Assembly: GCA_032716605.1 (NCBI GenBank)
Contig: CM064509.1
Coordinates: 37,089,259-37,153,258, forward strand
DNA: 64,000 bases
Reading direction: 5' to 3'
Source of the DNA: Paralithodes platypus
Lineage: Eukaryota; Arthropoda; Malacostraca; Decapoda; Lithodidae
Part shown: piece by piece, positions 22,221-34,289 of the stretch
How the letters are laid out: each line of letters begins with the position of its first letter
Numbering within the stretch: the first letter of the stretch is position 1
Translations under genes and position numbers: made by a program
The notes under the pieces: generated by a model
What the model was told of the DNA's origin: nothing
Databases searched by the model: none
The model's input: the letters and a program-made list of their open reading frames with translations, nothing else

Positions 22221-22981
22221 ACGGCTACTAGCCGTCAGTATATAAGTCATTCCCCAGTCCCAGCGACGGCCCAGTAATGTAATTTCCTTGTAACTGCCTG
22301 TATCAGGCTTCACCTGGTACCACGACCATTTGAGCAAAGCTCTCGATATGGCAACACTTCTCAGCTTATGTAAGACCCTCTGAAGGCTGGGGGAGCCAGT
22401 CTTCCTTCTTTTCTTGAGGTGGAATGTTGTCCTATCTTGCCACATTGCTTGGGACTTGGGGGGGACTTTTATTACTGTATCCTACGGTACAGTAATGGTT
22501 ATATGGCAAGCGTCCTCTACAGAGGTTTTTGTGGTGCAATGCAACCGTTCTTTATAGAGCCAGCGCATTAAAAAAAACATTTCAAAACACCTCAGTGGCA
22601 CTCAAAACAAAGTAATATATTATTAGGTGAGATCGTTCCCCTCCATTACTTCTCCACTTTTCATATTTGTTCCACGCCCCCCCCCCCCCCTTTCTTTTCT
22701 CCCTTCCTCAATTATCAGCTATTTTTTCATCTTATTTTCACGTGATCTCTTTAACATGGGCCAGGCAGCTAGATATACTTGCAACACAGAGATTTCTACT
22801 GCAAGGCCTTAGTTTCGCTCTGAAGGTTGGAGAGGGAGAATATTCGCCGCCCGGGCTCTCGATTCATGATACAACCGGGCGTCAATAATACGTCTTTTTC
22901 ACCCCATAATGCTATTCTCACTTCTTTTATTGCTCTTCAATGTTCATATGTTCATATTAAAAGTATAATAGGCGCATATTA
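22221..22981. other. Non-coding spacer
   Basis: CCCAGCGACGGC occurs near 22214 and 22259. A C homopolymer lies at about 22677-22690. No gene is recognised. Confidence 0.65.
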
Positions 22982-23540
22982 GGGGAGGTGTGGTGGAGTG
23001 GTCTTGCCACTGGCCTGGTAATCCAAAGGTCCCGGGTTCAAATTCCGATGTATCAATGGGAAGATATTATTGGGATGGAATTTGTGCTGTACCTGGTATC
23101 AGTGCATTACCACAAGCCCACCGAAACGTCAATAAAATACCCTCATTGTTCCCTGATTAAATAGCACTGTATGAATATTCTCATATTCAAAATATGCTAT
23201 AGGGGTGCAATACCTGGTGAGTTTTCTGGTCAACAGGTGGCGTTGTGTGTGTGTAAGTGTGAGAGTCCGAGTGTAGGGGGTGAGACAGTGAAGCACGGGA
23301 ACGAGGTGGCTTCAGAGATGGGGTCGTTTCGGGCCATGAGTGAGCACCGTGCCTCATGTGAAGGCAAGATGGCAGGTGCTCGTTGTACTCTACGTGCTTC
23401 ACATGTCTCACTCCCTAGACTGGAACAAGACTTCACGGGCTTCACTGTTCATTGTAAAGCGGTGAATGTTAAGGCTCTCAGCCTATGCCCGAGAGGAAGT
23501 AAGTTGGAATATAGAAAAAAAAAAAAAAAAAAAAAAAAAA
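22982..23540 (+). mobile_element. tRNA-headed long SINE (family A) with poly-A
   Basis: The first 70 bp look like a tRNA: a box-A-like GTGGTGGAGTGG, an anticodon-like stem and loop (TGGCCTGGTAATCCA), and a box-B-like GGGTTCAAATTCC at 23033-23045. A non-tRNA body of about 450 bp follows, then a poly-A tail at 23515-23540. Two parts of another copy lie at 26735-26862 and 32160-32498 on the minus strand, and their matches define this unit. RNA polymerase III transcription is expected for such a head. Confidence 0.78.
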
Positions 23541-23973
23541 TTGGTAATAATTATACATATAGTTAATAGGAAAATTTTCGTCAGAATTGAACCAAATACC
23601 TTCGCCTGGTGGGCCCTTTTAAATACATTAGCTTCTAGGTTTTAGTGTAATTCTTATTCAAATAATGTTGATAATTTTCCATGTATGCAGGGTGGTGGGG
23701 TCGTTGTTATGTTGTATGATTTAAATTAACCTATATCTAGCGTGGGTTCACGGAAATTATTATGTGTACAGTCGGTCAGATCTAAATTTGTTTGCATATT
23801 GTGTAAGTAAGATTGTTGGCTACTCTCGGTCAGACTTAAATCTGTTTACATATTGTGATAGATTTGTTGTCCTGTTATCAGGCACATTATACACTGAATT
23901 AATGTTTCACTCTCATTATACATAATACAAAGGGCTAGTTGTTGTATTATATGTTCTAAGGACAGTAATAGTA
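23541..23973. other. Non-coding, with one short tandem duplication
   Basis: CGGTCAGATCTAAATTTGTTT near 23774 recurs as CGGTCAGACTTAAATCTGTTT near 23828. Nothing else is recognised. Confidence 0.65.
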
Positions 23974-23977
23974 TTAA

Positions 23978-24457
23978 CACCTTATTAGCGGCCTAGGCGG
24001 TTTATTTATATGTACCGCCCAGCCGGGTGTTTTTAGCCAAAATAGGGCTGTTTACGTGATCATTTTCATGCCTAAATAAGACCCAGAACGTAAAACAAGT
24101 ATCTATCCCTGAAAGGGCATAAACAGAGCTTTCGGATGACACCATAACGATCCTTTTATGATGGCTAGTTTTCTTGCAACAACCGTGCAACGCGAGTGCA
24201 AAAAGCATGTAATTAGGCACTTTCCCCATACAATTCCGTATATAGCGAGTGAGAGAGGGAGGGAGGAGGTGGGATTCGTGTCAGTAGGTTCGCCGCGGTG
24301 GTCTGGAGCAGTCATACGCTCGCTACTCTCCTGCCACCACTTGTCTCTCTCTCTCAGCAACATTACGTGCTGAAATTGCCACACGACCTATGTCGAGCGC
24401 CGCCACATAGTCCAGCTTTATTTAACTCGACTTATGTTGCGCGCCGACAGTTAAGGG
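23978..24457 (-). mobile_element. TTAA-flanked element (family Q), copy 1
   Basis: TTAA at 23974-23977 and 24458-24461. One end is CACCTTATTAGCGGCCTAGG, and the other, read inward, is CCCTTAACTGTCGGCGCGC. It is the inverse of copy 2 at 24606-25088. No transposase. Confidence 0.7.
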
Positions 24458-24605
24458 TTAACCCATTGAACCCCAGCTAGTTAATAATAAATGTACCACC
24501 CAGGACAGGCAGGTTTTGAAAAACAAAAAAAAAATCTCCAGAAAACACCAGGAATTGGTTAGAAATGAAGGAAAACCCACAAAAAACAATCCCCTTGGTC
24601 ATTAA

Positions 24606-25088
24606 CCCTTGTCTATCGGGGCGCAACTTATGTCTTGTGAAAGAAATTTGGACTAAGTGGCGGTTCACAACTTATGTCGTGTGCCATTTTCAGCATGTAA
24701 TGTTGCAGAGAGAGAGAGCTGAGCGGTGTGAGGAGCGTAGTAAGGCTAAGACCGTCGCACACCACCGCGGTGGGCCAACTGACATGAATCCCACCCAGCC
24801 TCACCCTCACGCACTCGCTACACAGGGAATTATGTAGGGAAAGTACCTAATTACATGGTTTTTGCACTCGTGTTGCGCGATCGATCGTTGCAAGAAAACT
24901 AGCGGTCGTACAAGGATGGTTGGGGTGTCATTGGAAAGCTCTGTTTATGCCCTTTCAGGAATAGATACCTGTTTTACGCTCTGGGTCTTATTTAGGCATG
25001 AAAATGATCACGTAAACAACCCTATTTAGGGTAAAAACACCCCGTTGGTCGGTACATATAAATTACCGCCTAGGCCGCTCGTTAGGTG
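24606..25088 (+). mobile_element. TTAA-flanked element (family Q), copy 2
   Basis: TTAA at 24602-24605 and 25089-25092. It begins CCCTTGTCTATCGGGGCGCA and ends CCTAGGCCGCTCGTTAGGTG. It is inverted relative to copy 1 and 148 bp away, so together they could fold into a hairpin with arms of about 480 bp. It interrupts family P. Confidence 0.72.
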
Positions 25089-25180
25089 TTAAGGGGTCCT
25101 ATTGTGCACCCGGAAAGTTGGAATTACAAGAGGGGAAATGGGTAGGCAAAAACAGGCAAAAACAGTTTTTCCATGCCCGC

Positions 25181-25484
25181 GTGAAGGGTGTGCCTGGAAG
25201 TGTGGTGGGAGGGCTTGTGGCTTTGGCTCCGCTGCATGTCTGCCTGCCGAGATCGGTACCTCTCCGGGTGGTCAGGGGCCGGGGGAGTGCTGGAGCGACC
25301 TTGGTAACCCTGGTCTCTGGGTCTTCTCCTGGGTGACCTGGATGTGTGAGAGTTTGTGTTTTTTATCTGTGTTTATTTTTTGTTTTATGTTGTTTTAGTG
25401 TTTTCCCTGTTCTTGCTCTGTCTTGAGTCGGCTACCCTCAAAATGGGGATTGGGCCTGAGCATATAGATAGATAGATAGATAGA
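25181..25484 (+). mobile_element. Retroposon 3' fragment with (TAGA)n tail
   Basis: A non-coding, GC-richer segment inserted in P ends in a TAGA repeat at 25464-25484. The same tail type ends the RTE copies elsewhere in the window, but no RTE coding sequence is seen here. It may be a SINE using RTE machinery. The left limit is approximate. Confidence 0.45.
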
Positions 25485-25829
25485 CGTGCACGCGGTTGGA
25501 CTTTGAGAGTTTTCAACCAACTTCATTGTTGCGTGTAATACTTACACAGTTTCAATACAAATCTGAACCCTCTAGATGCCATAAGACCGGAGTAATTATT
25601 AACCGTGATGCAACGTATGTGACGCTGGGGTTTAGGGTTACAAACATTGCCGACGCAAACAGTGCGTTGCTGGGGCTCAGTGGGTTAATTCTAAGTAAGC
25701 TCTCTTGATAAATTAATTGCTAAGAGCAGTGAAAAAACCTTTGACCGATCTTGAACTAAATCTGGAACTATTCACTTACGGTAGTAATTTATTATTTTGT
25801 TTTACGTAAATAAGTATTATTGTGTTTAA

Positions 25830-26265
25830 CCCACTGAACCCCAGCGACGACAACGTGTCGTCGGCAACGTATGTAACGCTAAACCCCAGCGACGACAACG
25901 TGTCGTCACTGGTACTCCGGTCCCAATTACTCCGGTTCTATGGCACCTAGAGGGCTCAGATTTGTATGGGAACTGTGTAAGGATTCCACACAACCTTGGC
26001 GATGGTTGGACATCCTCAAAGTCCAACTGCGTGCGCGTGAGCACGCAAAAACATGGTTTTTGGGTGTTTTTGCCTTCAATTTTTTACTCTTCTAAAATCC
26101 GTTTTCGGGAGCTCCGTAGGACCAATTTTTTACCTTTTTGATCGTTTTTTTGTGGTTTTTCCTTCATTCCTAACCCATTCGCTATTGTTTCTGGAACATT
26201 TTTTTTTTTAAATCCTGCCGGTCCCTGGTGGTACATTTATGTATAACTAGCTGGGGCTCAGTGGG
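25830..26265 (+). mobile_element. TTAA-flanked element (family P), intact 436 bp
   Basis: TTAA at 25826-25829 and 26266-26269, with inverted ends CCCACTGAACCCCAGC and GCTGGGGCTCAGTGGG. It carries CAACGTGTCGTCG twice near the left end. No open frame of note. Confidence 0.8.
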
Positions 26266-26327
26266 TTAATTTGAAAATACACTCTGCTATGGTTGAATTT
26301 ATGCCTTTAATATTATCCCTATTGTAT

Positions 26328-26330
<3 letters not shown>

Positions 26331-26404
<74 letters not shown>

Positions 26405-26600
26405 TATATTATATTTATATAGTGTATAATATACACTATATATATATATTAATATATATATATATATAAATATATTTATATATATTTATATATATTTATT
26501 TTTATTTATTTATATATATTTATATTTATATTTATATATATTTATATATATTTATTTATATTTATATATATTTATTTATATATATATATATATTTATATA

Positions 26601-26693
<93 letters not shown>

Positions 26694-26730
26694 CAAATAT
26701 ATACAGTATAATTATATTATATACTGTATA
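26331..26730. repeat. (TA)n and TTTATA-rich microsatellite
   Basis: A perfect TA repeat at about 26331-26400 grades into TATTTATATA variants up to about 26730. Confidence 0.95.
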
Positions 26731-26734
26731 TATA

Positions 26735-26862
26735 TTTTTTTTTTCTTCTATATTCCAATTACTCCCTCTCGGGCAAAGACTGACAGCCTTTACACTCTAC
26801 CGCTGAACACGGTGAGGCCCGTGAGGTCTTGTTCCAGTCTAGGGAGTGAGACATGCGAAGCA
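26735..26862 (-). mobile_element. SINE family A, 3' part of a split copy
   Basis: The poly-A tail appears as T at 26735-26744. The next 118 bp are the inverse of 23392-23514. It stops at the 5' edge of a CR1 insertion. The 5' part of the same family resumes at 32160. Confidence 0.8.
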
Positions 26863-27902
26863 CCTATTCACGGCTCGAAGATGAGTTAAGTTACCCATTA
26901 ACATTTCTATTTAACAAGTCATTAGAAACAGGTATAGTTCCAGAAGCTTGGAAGCTTGCAAATGTAGTTCCGATCTTCAAAAAAGGTGATAAATCAATAA
27001 CATCCAATTACCGTCCCATTAGTCTCACTTCAATCATAGGAAAGCTACTAGAGTCAATTATTGCTAGGAAAATGAGAAACCACTTAGAAACATTTAACTT
27101 AATCAATTCTTCTCAGCATGGATTCTCTCAGGGACGGTCTTGCCTTACTAATTTGCTTAGTTTTTTCTCAGAGATATATGAAGCAGTAGAAAATGACAAC
27201 TCATAATGATATTATATATTTAGATTTCAGTAAAGCTTTCGACAGAGTCCCTCATGAGAGATTGATGAGAAAGGTTGAGGCACATGGAATAGGTGGGGCG
27301 TTGTTAGGATGGATTAGGTCATGGCTAATTGGTAGGAAGCAGAGAGTCAGCATAAATGGTACCAAGTCAGAATGGGGAGCAGTCAAAAGTGGTGTCCCCC
27401 AGAGATCGGTATTAGGTCCCCTGTTGTTTCTTATATACATAAATGACCTAGATTTAGGTATAACTAGTAGGATAAGTAAATTCGCAGACGATACTAAAAT
27501 AGGGAGATCAATTGATTCAGATAGCGATATAGAGTGCCTCCAAAGGGATCTAGACACCTTACATGAATGGTCAGTAAATTGGCAGATGAAGTTTAACATT
27601 GACAAATGTAAGGAATTAAAGATAGGGAAGATGCAAACAAATGTTAAATATAAACTAGCTAATTTAGAATTAGAAAATTCAGACTGCGAGAAAGATCTAG
27701 GTGTGTTTGTTAGCAATGATTTGAAGCCTAGAAAACAGTGTTTAAGCGTTCGTAATAAGGCAAACAGGATTCTCGGGTTCATCTCTAGGAGTGTGAGTAA
27801 CAGAACTGCTGATGTTATCTTAAAACTTTACTTGTCATTAGTGGAACCCAATATGGATTATGCTGTCCAATTTTGGTGTTCTTATTACAGAATGGACATA
27901 GA
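26863..27902 (+). pseudogene. CR1-like LINE reverse transcriptase, first part
   Basis: 5'-truncated RT: LFNKSLETGIVPEAWKLANV, KKGDKSITSNYRPISL, SQHGFSQGRSCLTNLL, then a frameshift near 27195 into DIIYLDFSKAFDRVPHERL, SGVPQRSVLGPLLFLIY and the catalytic KFADDTKI (from about 27478). The thumb includes DLGVFVSNDLKP. The frame stops in YYRMDID at about 27902, where a minus-strand LINE has inserted, and resumes at 31553 with ERVQRRMTKM. The endonuclease is missing. Confidence 0.88.
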
Positions 27903-28346
27903 TTCATTTATTTATTAATTTTATTAATTTTTATTTTGCCAATCAAACATACAATATATGTTAATTTTACAATAAAATAATATCATGGCTGCGCCTTTTG
28001 AGAACAATCTCTCTTAAAGGCACCTTGAATACAACTCGATGGTTATTTTACATACAGTAAGATTATTAAAACATATCATATTATTTAATTATATCTAATG
28101 AGGCACAGCCCCAGCCCCGCAGCCACAGCAAGAAGGGATTCGGAACAGTGGCCAGGTATAATTACCTAGCCATCACCCCGAACCACCTCCCACCCAGACC
28201 GCTGTGGGTAGAGCAAACCCCAGCCTTATATACAGTACGGTACCTACATATTGATCAACACCAGAACAGTATCTTAATTTGTTTCCGATATAAAGGTGAT
28301 TGTAATTTAGGGTTGTGGCAGTTTTATTGTCAAATGTTAAGTAAGA

Positions 28347-29783
28347 TTAATATATAGACATTAGTGAAGATTTGAGTGATATTTTGAAACTAGGCAGAGT
28401 GGGTTTATTTTGTAAGTCAGGAGACAACTGATTCCAAACTTTCGCACCATGGTATTTTATTGATGTCTGGGATTGTCTAGAGGTCATTCGGGGAATATTT
28501 AAAGAATTTATATTTCTTAATGCATACCTTTCATTTTCACGATGTCTAAATAATTCCACATTGTTATAGCCATTTAATGTTTTGTATACAAAGATAGCAC
28601 TGCAAAATATGTTAATATCTTCAAATTTTAAGAGATTAAGTTGTCGAAATAATTCATTGGTGTGAGCATATTTGGATCTAAATGTAATTGTTCGTATAAC
28701 TTTTCTTTGTGCAACTTCAACAGGTTGTAATTTACTTTTACCCGTCGCTCCCCATACTGTATGACAGTATAAGAGAAATGGATAAATTACTGAATAATAT
28801 AAAAGCTTTAGGGCATTTAAGTCAAGACATTGGCGTGTTAAGTACAGTATACCACATTGTTTATTTAGTTTATTTGTTACGTCCTTTATGTGTAAGTTCC
28901 AAGACAGTTTTCTGTCCACCGTTATCCCCAGAAACTTAACGCTCTCCACTTCTCTCACTGATTGATTACCAAATTTAATTGGTTGCATATCATTTGGAAC
29001 GTTTTTGTTTCTGTGAAAGATTACAAAGTTAGTTTTATTAATATTTAGTGTAAGTTTATTGGTAGTTATCCAATTATGTACATTCTTAAGTTCATTGTTT
29101 ATAGAAACAATAAGAGAGCGCAAGTCCCGGTGACTGGCGTACAGAGTACTGTCATCAGCAAATAATATATTAAATAACATACTTGAGTTTACAATATCAT
29201 TAATAAATAAAATGAACAACAATGGACCCAGTATAGAACCTTGTGGTACTCCGTAGGATATTATTTGCATATTAGATGAATTGTCCTTATATTGTACATA
29301 CTGTTTTCGATTAGTTAGATAAGAGTGAAACCATTTGCTAATGGTACTTCTAATGCCATAATGTTCGAGTTTCTTTAGGAGGATTTGATGGTCAACAGTA
29401 TCGAATGCTTTGGATAGATCTAAAAATATACCAACTGTAAAATGCTTGTCATCAAAAGATTTGAGGATATCGTTAGTAAATAATGATAAAGCTGACTCTG
29501 TTGAACATCCTTTTCTAAACCCATGCTGAGCCTCATTAATAATATTGTTAGTTGAACAAAACTCCGTAATCCTTGTATGCATAATTTTTTCTAGGATTTT
29601 ACTCATAGCTGGGAGTACAGACACAGGACGGTAGTTATTAAAGATTGAACTATCTCCGGATTTATATATAGGAGTAACTTTTGCAATTTTAAGGCAATCG
29701 GGAAAAACACCACTGGAAAATGACATGTTACAAAGATATCCTGTAACTGGAGACAAAGCTGTAATAACAAACCTTAAAACTTT
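28347..29783 (-). pseudogene. LINE reverse transcriptase region of pol
   Basis: From residue 1: SSGVFPDCLKIAKVTPIYKS, NNYRPVSVLPAMSKILEKI, EAQHGFRKGCSTESAL, VGIFLDLSKAFDTVDHQIL, YGVPQGSILGPLLFILF and FADDSTLYASH (catalytic pair), followed by a thumb with KFLGITVDRKLSW and a C-terminal region ending GAKVWNQLSPDLQNKP. About 480 residues, with no internal stop. It is separated from the endonuclease frame by a single one-base shift at about 29800 in an A-rich run, in the SPGYDEIP motif region, so it was one polyprotein until recently. Confidence 0.9.
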
Positions 29784-31447
29784 CATTGGTATTTCATCAT
29801 AACCAGGAGAGGAGTCCCTAGTTGTTTTACTGTATTGATTATTTCATCGCTTGTGACGGGAGACATGGAAAAAGGCGTTACTTGTCTATTTTGTAGGTAG
29901 GATGTAAAGTCTACGTTTGAAGTATCTATATTTTCTGCTAATTTTTTACCGACATCAATAAAATATGAGTTAAAGTGTTCCACAATATCACTAGGTTTAG
30001 TCAACTCGGTATTATTATTAATGAAAGTGTTGTTTATTTTGTGTTTAGTTTTCCTTGCAAGAACAGAATTAATTATGTTCCAAACCTTTTTAGCATTACC
30101 AGCAGATTCTTGGAGTTTAGATTTATAATAGTTTCTTTTAGCTGATCTTAAAACTTCTGTTACCTGGTTACGTAGTCTACGGAACTCCTCTCCAAATGTG
30201 ATGGGCCTAATAGCATATTTCCTAGCTAGTTTATTCTGTTTAATCATGATTTTTAATTCTGGGGTTATATACTGCTTATCTAGGTATGCGTTATTTATTC
30301 GTTTTGTAATTATTGGAAAATATCTGTTAAGACAAGCATTAAATATTGTCATAAAATTATTATATACAACATTAGGGTCATTGGAAAAATGAACTAGTTC
30401 CCAGGACGCATCTTCTATGGCTTTCTTAAATTCATTTAGATTATTTTCACTATAATTTCTATATCTTATAAAAGTATGGTCTTCTTCCCTATTATTAGAT
30501 GCGCATATCTCAGATTCATAAATGGTAAAGATTGGAAAATGATCAGTTAATTTCTTGTATATAATTCCACTGAACACATTTTGCGTGAAATTGTTTGACC
30601 AAATGTGATCTATTATTGTTGCTGTTGTAGAAGTTACACGTGTTGGCTTATTGATAGTATTGACAAAAAGTTTAGAATAGCATGTGGAGATAAATTCAGC
30701 TACTTTGTTGTCATCTTTATATTTTAATAAGTTAAGATTAAAGTCTCCGGTAAGGTAACATTTTTTCCTCTCATCACTTATTACTGAGATTATGTCATTA
30801 AATTTGTCATGAAAATATCTGAAATCAGTGTGTGGCCTTCTATATATTATGCCTACTATTATGTTGTCCGAGTTGGTGTTACATATTTCAATAAATAATG
30901 TCTCTATACTATTATGTTGAATTGTTAAGTCGTCTCTTACTATGTATTTGTAGCCTGTTTTAAGGTACAAGGACACTCCCCCACTGGTTCGTGTGAAATT
31001 GTTATTGAATTTTGTGTAATTAGGAATATCATATAAGTGCTGTATATCAGATGTTAGTTTCGTTTCACATAAGCCTATCACATCGAACTTAATCGAAATT
31101 GGGTTCAGACACTGCTCAATGAAATCATCAAAATGCAGTGGTATACTATTTATGTTATAGCTTAGGAGAGAAAAGTTAGATCTGGGAATTTTATGATACT
31201 GTTCTTCAAAGCTATGAGGGAAAACATAATTACATAATGGGTTTTTATAATTTAGAGAACTTAATAAATAGTTGTCGGGGTCTACATCGGCATTGTAAGC
31301 GTCATTATTGAAGCTAAAAGGGTTAAAGATTAATTTATCTAGTGTGTTTAAAGGGATATTTTCACTGTTGGGATTATACAAATTTTGGTTGATGTGTAAT
31401 AACAAATCTTCATCATTTAGATGTGAAAAAGGTAAGATGTCGTCCAT
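29783..31447 (-). CDS. LINE endonuclease region of pol
   Basis: An ATG-initiated 554-residue frame. After a 90-residue leader it has the exonuclease/endonuclease/phosphatase fold landmarks: LLSYNINSIP, DVIGLCETKL (catalytic Glu), GGVSLYLKTGY, VGIIYRRPH, LTGDFNLNLL (Asp and Asn) and KKLTDHFPIFT (Asp-His). This enzyme nicks target DNA to prime reverse transcription. A linker runs to the RT start, where a one-base shift ends the frame. No other damage is seen, which argues for recent insertion. No ORF1-like nucleic-acid-binding protein is evident upstream. Confidence 0.88.
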   Translation of the reverse strand: MDDILPFSHLNDEDLLLHINQNLYNPNSENIPLNTLDKLIFNPFSFNNDAYNADVDPDNYLLSSLNYKNPLCNYVFPHSFEEQYHKIPRSNFSLLSYNINSIPLHFDDFIEQCLNPISIKFDVIGLCETKLTSDIQHLYDIPNYTKFNNNFTRTSGGVSLYLKTGYKYIVRDDLTIQHNSIETLFIEICNTNSDNIIVGIIYRRPHTDFRYFHDKFNDIISVISDERKKCYLTGDFNLNLLKYKDDNKVAEFISTCYSKLFVNTINKPTRVTSTTATIIDHIWSNNFTQNVFSGIIYKKLTDHFPIFTIYESEICASNNREEDHTFIRYRNYSENNLNEFKKAIEDASWELVHFSNDPNVVYNNFMTIFNACLNRYFPIITKRINNAYLDKQYITPELKIMIKQNKLARKYAIRPITFGEEFRRLRNQVTEVLRSAKRNYYKSKLQESAGNAKKVWNIINSVLARKTKHKINNTFINNNTELTKPSDIVEHFNSYFIDVGKKLAENIDTSNVDFTSYLQNRQVTPFSMSPVTSDEIINTVKQLGTPLLVMMKYQ

Positions 31448-31552
31448 CTTGAAAGGTTAACTATGTGTGAAACTATATAATTATTTCTTGTTTGGGAATC
31501 TAGTTGGTTGTTTCCTATGTCGCTGGTGGTGCTGAGGTGCTGAGGGGGTTGT

Positions 31553-32159
31553 ACATTGGAGAGAGTACAGCGTAGAATGACAAAAATGATCCATAATATT
31601 AGAAATCTTTCGTATGAAGAAAGGTTGAAGAAATTAGGTTTACATTCGTTAGAGAGACGCAGAGTTAGAGGGGATATGATAGAGGTGTTCAAGTAGGTTA
31701 GTGGGATTAACAAAGGGGACATGACAAATGTACTAAAGCTCAGTGATAGCGAAAGAACTCGTACCAATGGTTTCAAATTAGATAAATTTCGTTTCAGAAA
31801 AGATATAGGCAAATATTGGTTTGGTAACAGAGTTGTAGATGGGTGGAATGGACTACCAAGTGCTATAGTGGGATCTAAAACTGTAGGGAGCTTTAAGATA
31901 AAATTGGATAAGCATATGGACGAGAAGGGTTGGGTGTGAAGGGGGATCAGCCGGGTGGGGCCAATCAGCGCTCTGCAGACCCCCATAATCCTGCGTTAAT
32001 CTCTAACCGTTTTGGTAAGATGATCCTCAGGGTATTAGAGTGTGGAGTCAATAATTGGGCTTTGTAATTGAATTGGGGTTGTGTGAGACAGGGATCTGCC
32101 TTGCTTAGGCCAATCGGCTTTCTGCAGACTCCCATTTTCTTATGTTCTTATGTTCTTAT
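31553..32159 (+). pseudogene. CR1-like LINE, second part and 3' tail
   Basis: Continues the RT interrupted at 27902: ERVQRRMTKMIHNIRN, SYEERLKKLGLHSLERRRVR, a stop replacing a residue in the EVFK segment, then NGFKLDKFRFRKDIGKYWF and VVDGWNGLPSAIVGS. A 3' UTR follows and ends in three TTCTTATG units (about 32136-32159). Short tandem octamer tails are a CR1 hallmark. Confidence 0.88.
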
Positions 32160-32716
<557 letters not shown>

Positions 32717-32922
32717 AATACAATGTGTATGTATGGTATTTCGCTTGATATTGTAAAGACAATATTGTAAAGGGGGAGTAAAGAAACTGGTTAAAGCTAT
32801 GCTTTATATATTAAGATTGTAATACAACAGTTAAATATAAATACTAAGTGGTTATAGTATTAGTATTGAGTGGTAAGTGCTTAAGGTGTAAGGAGTTTGT
32901 GATCAGTCTTAGACTGTGTATG

Positions 32923-33013
<91 letters not shown>

Positions 33014-33715
33014 CCAAAGGACGTAATTATATCCTGCAGCAGCATGTATTCAAACCCCGGTCTATGTCTGAACTTACGTTATTCCGAGGTGGGAATCACT
33101 ATTAGATTATGGAATAAAAATACATGAGTTCAGAAGTTGATGAAGTAAAGCCAGAGTTTATGATTAACTGTCGAATTATGATTGGTATAAGGAGAACATA
33201 TTACGCGACAATAATACAAATAATAAAAACACCTATTACATGTTACCATGTGTAATTATGTCATACATGGGTTGCATAATAAATAAGTGCATTGTTCTAT
33301 ACCTTATGTTCAATATGTTATGAAATTACCTTATTGACCGACTGTGTACTTGTTTTTTATGTTAGGTATATACTGCACATACATAAATAGATAAGTAGAT
33401 ATATAAGAGACAGATTATATAATGGTATACAGTATAATAAAATGTGTTTACGAGGAATTAAGAACATTAATGTGGGTACAATATTTGAATGGAACTACAG
33501 AGAGAGAGGGAGAGAGAGAGAAAGAGTTTGTGAGATAGAAGGAGGAGGAGGGGAGGGGTGGTTGCTATGCCAAAGGAGGACATTTATTCAACAAGTACAG
33601 GGAAGTGGTGTAAGTTAGTATCATATTAAGTTTCATTCTTTGAGTGAGGCAATCGGGGCTTCCAAGGGGCTAACATGTTGGGTCGACATTCTTGGTATAT
33701 ACATCATATCTAGCC
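32717..33715. other. Non-coding with (TA)n and (GA)n
   Basis: A TA repeat at 32926-33010 and a GA-rich tract at 33497-33530. No gene is recognised in the remainder. Confidence 0.8.
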
Positions 33716-34258
33716 TTGACACACACACACACACACACACACACTAATATACCCTCACACACACACTAATATGCCTTCACCTACACACACAAACACAAAC
33801 ACTAGTATACCCTCACACACACACTAATATACCCTCACCTACACACTAATATACTCTCACACACACACTAATATACCCTCACCTACACACACAAACACTA
33901 ATATACCCTCACCTACACACACAAACACTAATATACCCTCACCTACACACACAAACACTAATATACACTCGCACACACTAATATGCCCTCAACTACACAC
34001 ACACACTAATATACCCTCACCTACACACACGAACACAAACACTAATATACTCTCACACACAATAATATGCCCTCAACTGCACACACGCACCCACTAATAT
34101 ACCCTCACATAAACACAAACACCAATATACTCTCACTTACACACACACACTAATATACCCTCACACATACATACATACACACGCACACACACTATTATAC
34201 CCTCACATACACACACACTAATATACCTTCACCTACACACACACACACTCACACACCT
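33716..34258. repeat. CA-rich minisatellite
   Basis: Irregular tandem units built on ACACTAATATACCCTCACCT with variable (CA)n spacers, about 20 copies. Non-coding. Confidence 0.93.
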
Positions 34259-34289
34259 CATTGCCTGGTCAGTTTGCTAGACTTCATTT

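Larger units (their letters stand above)
24462..25684 (-). mobile_element. TTAA-flanked element (family P), split by two insertions
   Basis: TTAA at 24458-24461 and 25685-25688. Compared with the uninterrupted copy at 25830-26265 (inverted), three pieces of P are present in order: 24462-24601, 25093 to about 25180, and 25485-25684. The ends are CCCATTGAACCCCAGC and GCTGGGGCTCAGTGGG. Q copy 2 fills the first break and a tailed retroposon the second. Confidence 0.75.
27903..31552 (-). mobile_element. Nearly intact Jockey/CR1-type LINE inserted in the CR1
   Basis: The 3' end lies at about 27903 with an A/T-rich tail (TTTATTTATTAATTTTATT on the plus strand), followed on the minus strand upstream by a 440-bp 3' UTR, the RT (28347-29786) and the endonuclease (29783-31447). 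Sequence on both sides belongs to the CR1 reading YYRMDID and ERVQRRM, so the borders are good to a few bases. Confidence 0.85.

Noticed and set aside
31417..31986. 189-codon minus-strand frame over the CR1 3' part
   Set aside because: It is the opposite strand of the CR1 RT coding region and crosses an insertion boundary.
33716..34258. CRISPR-like array of spaced repeats
   Set aside because: Spacers are themselves CA repeats of variable length; it is a minisatellite in a eukaryotic genome.
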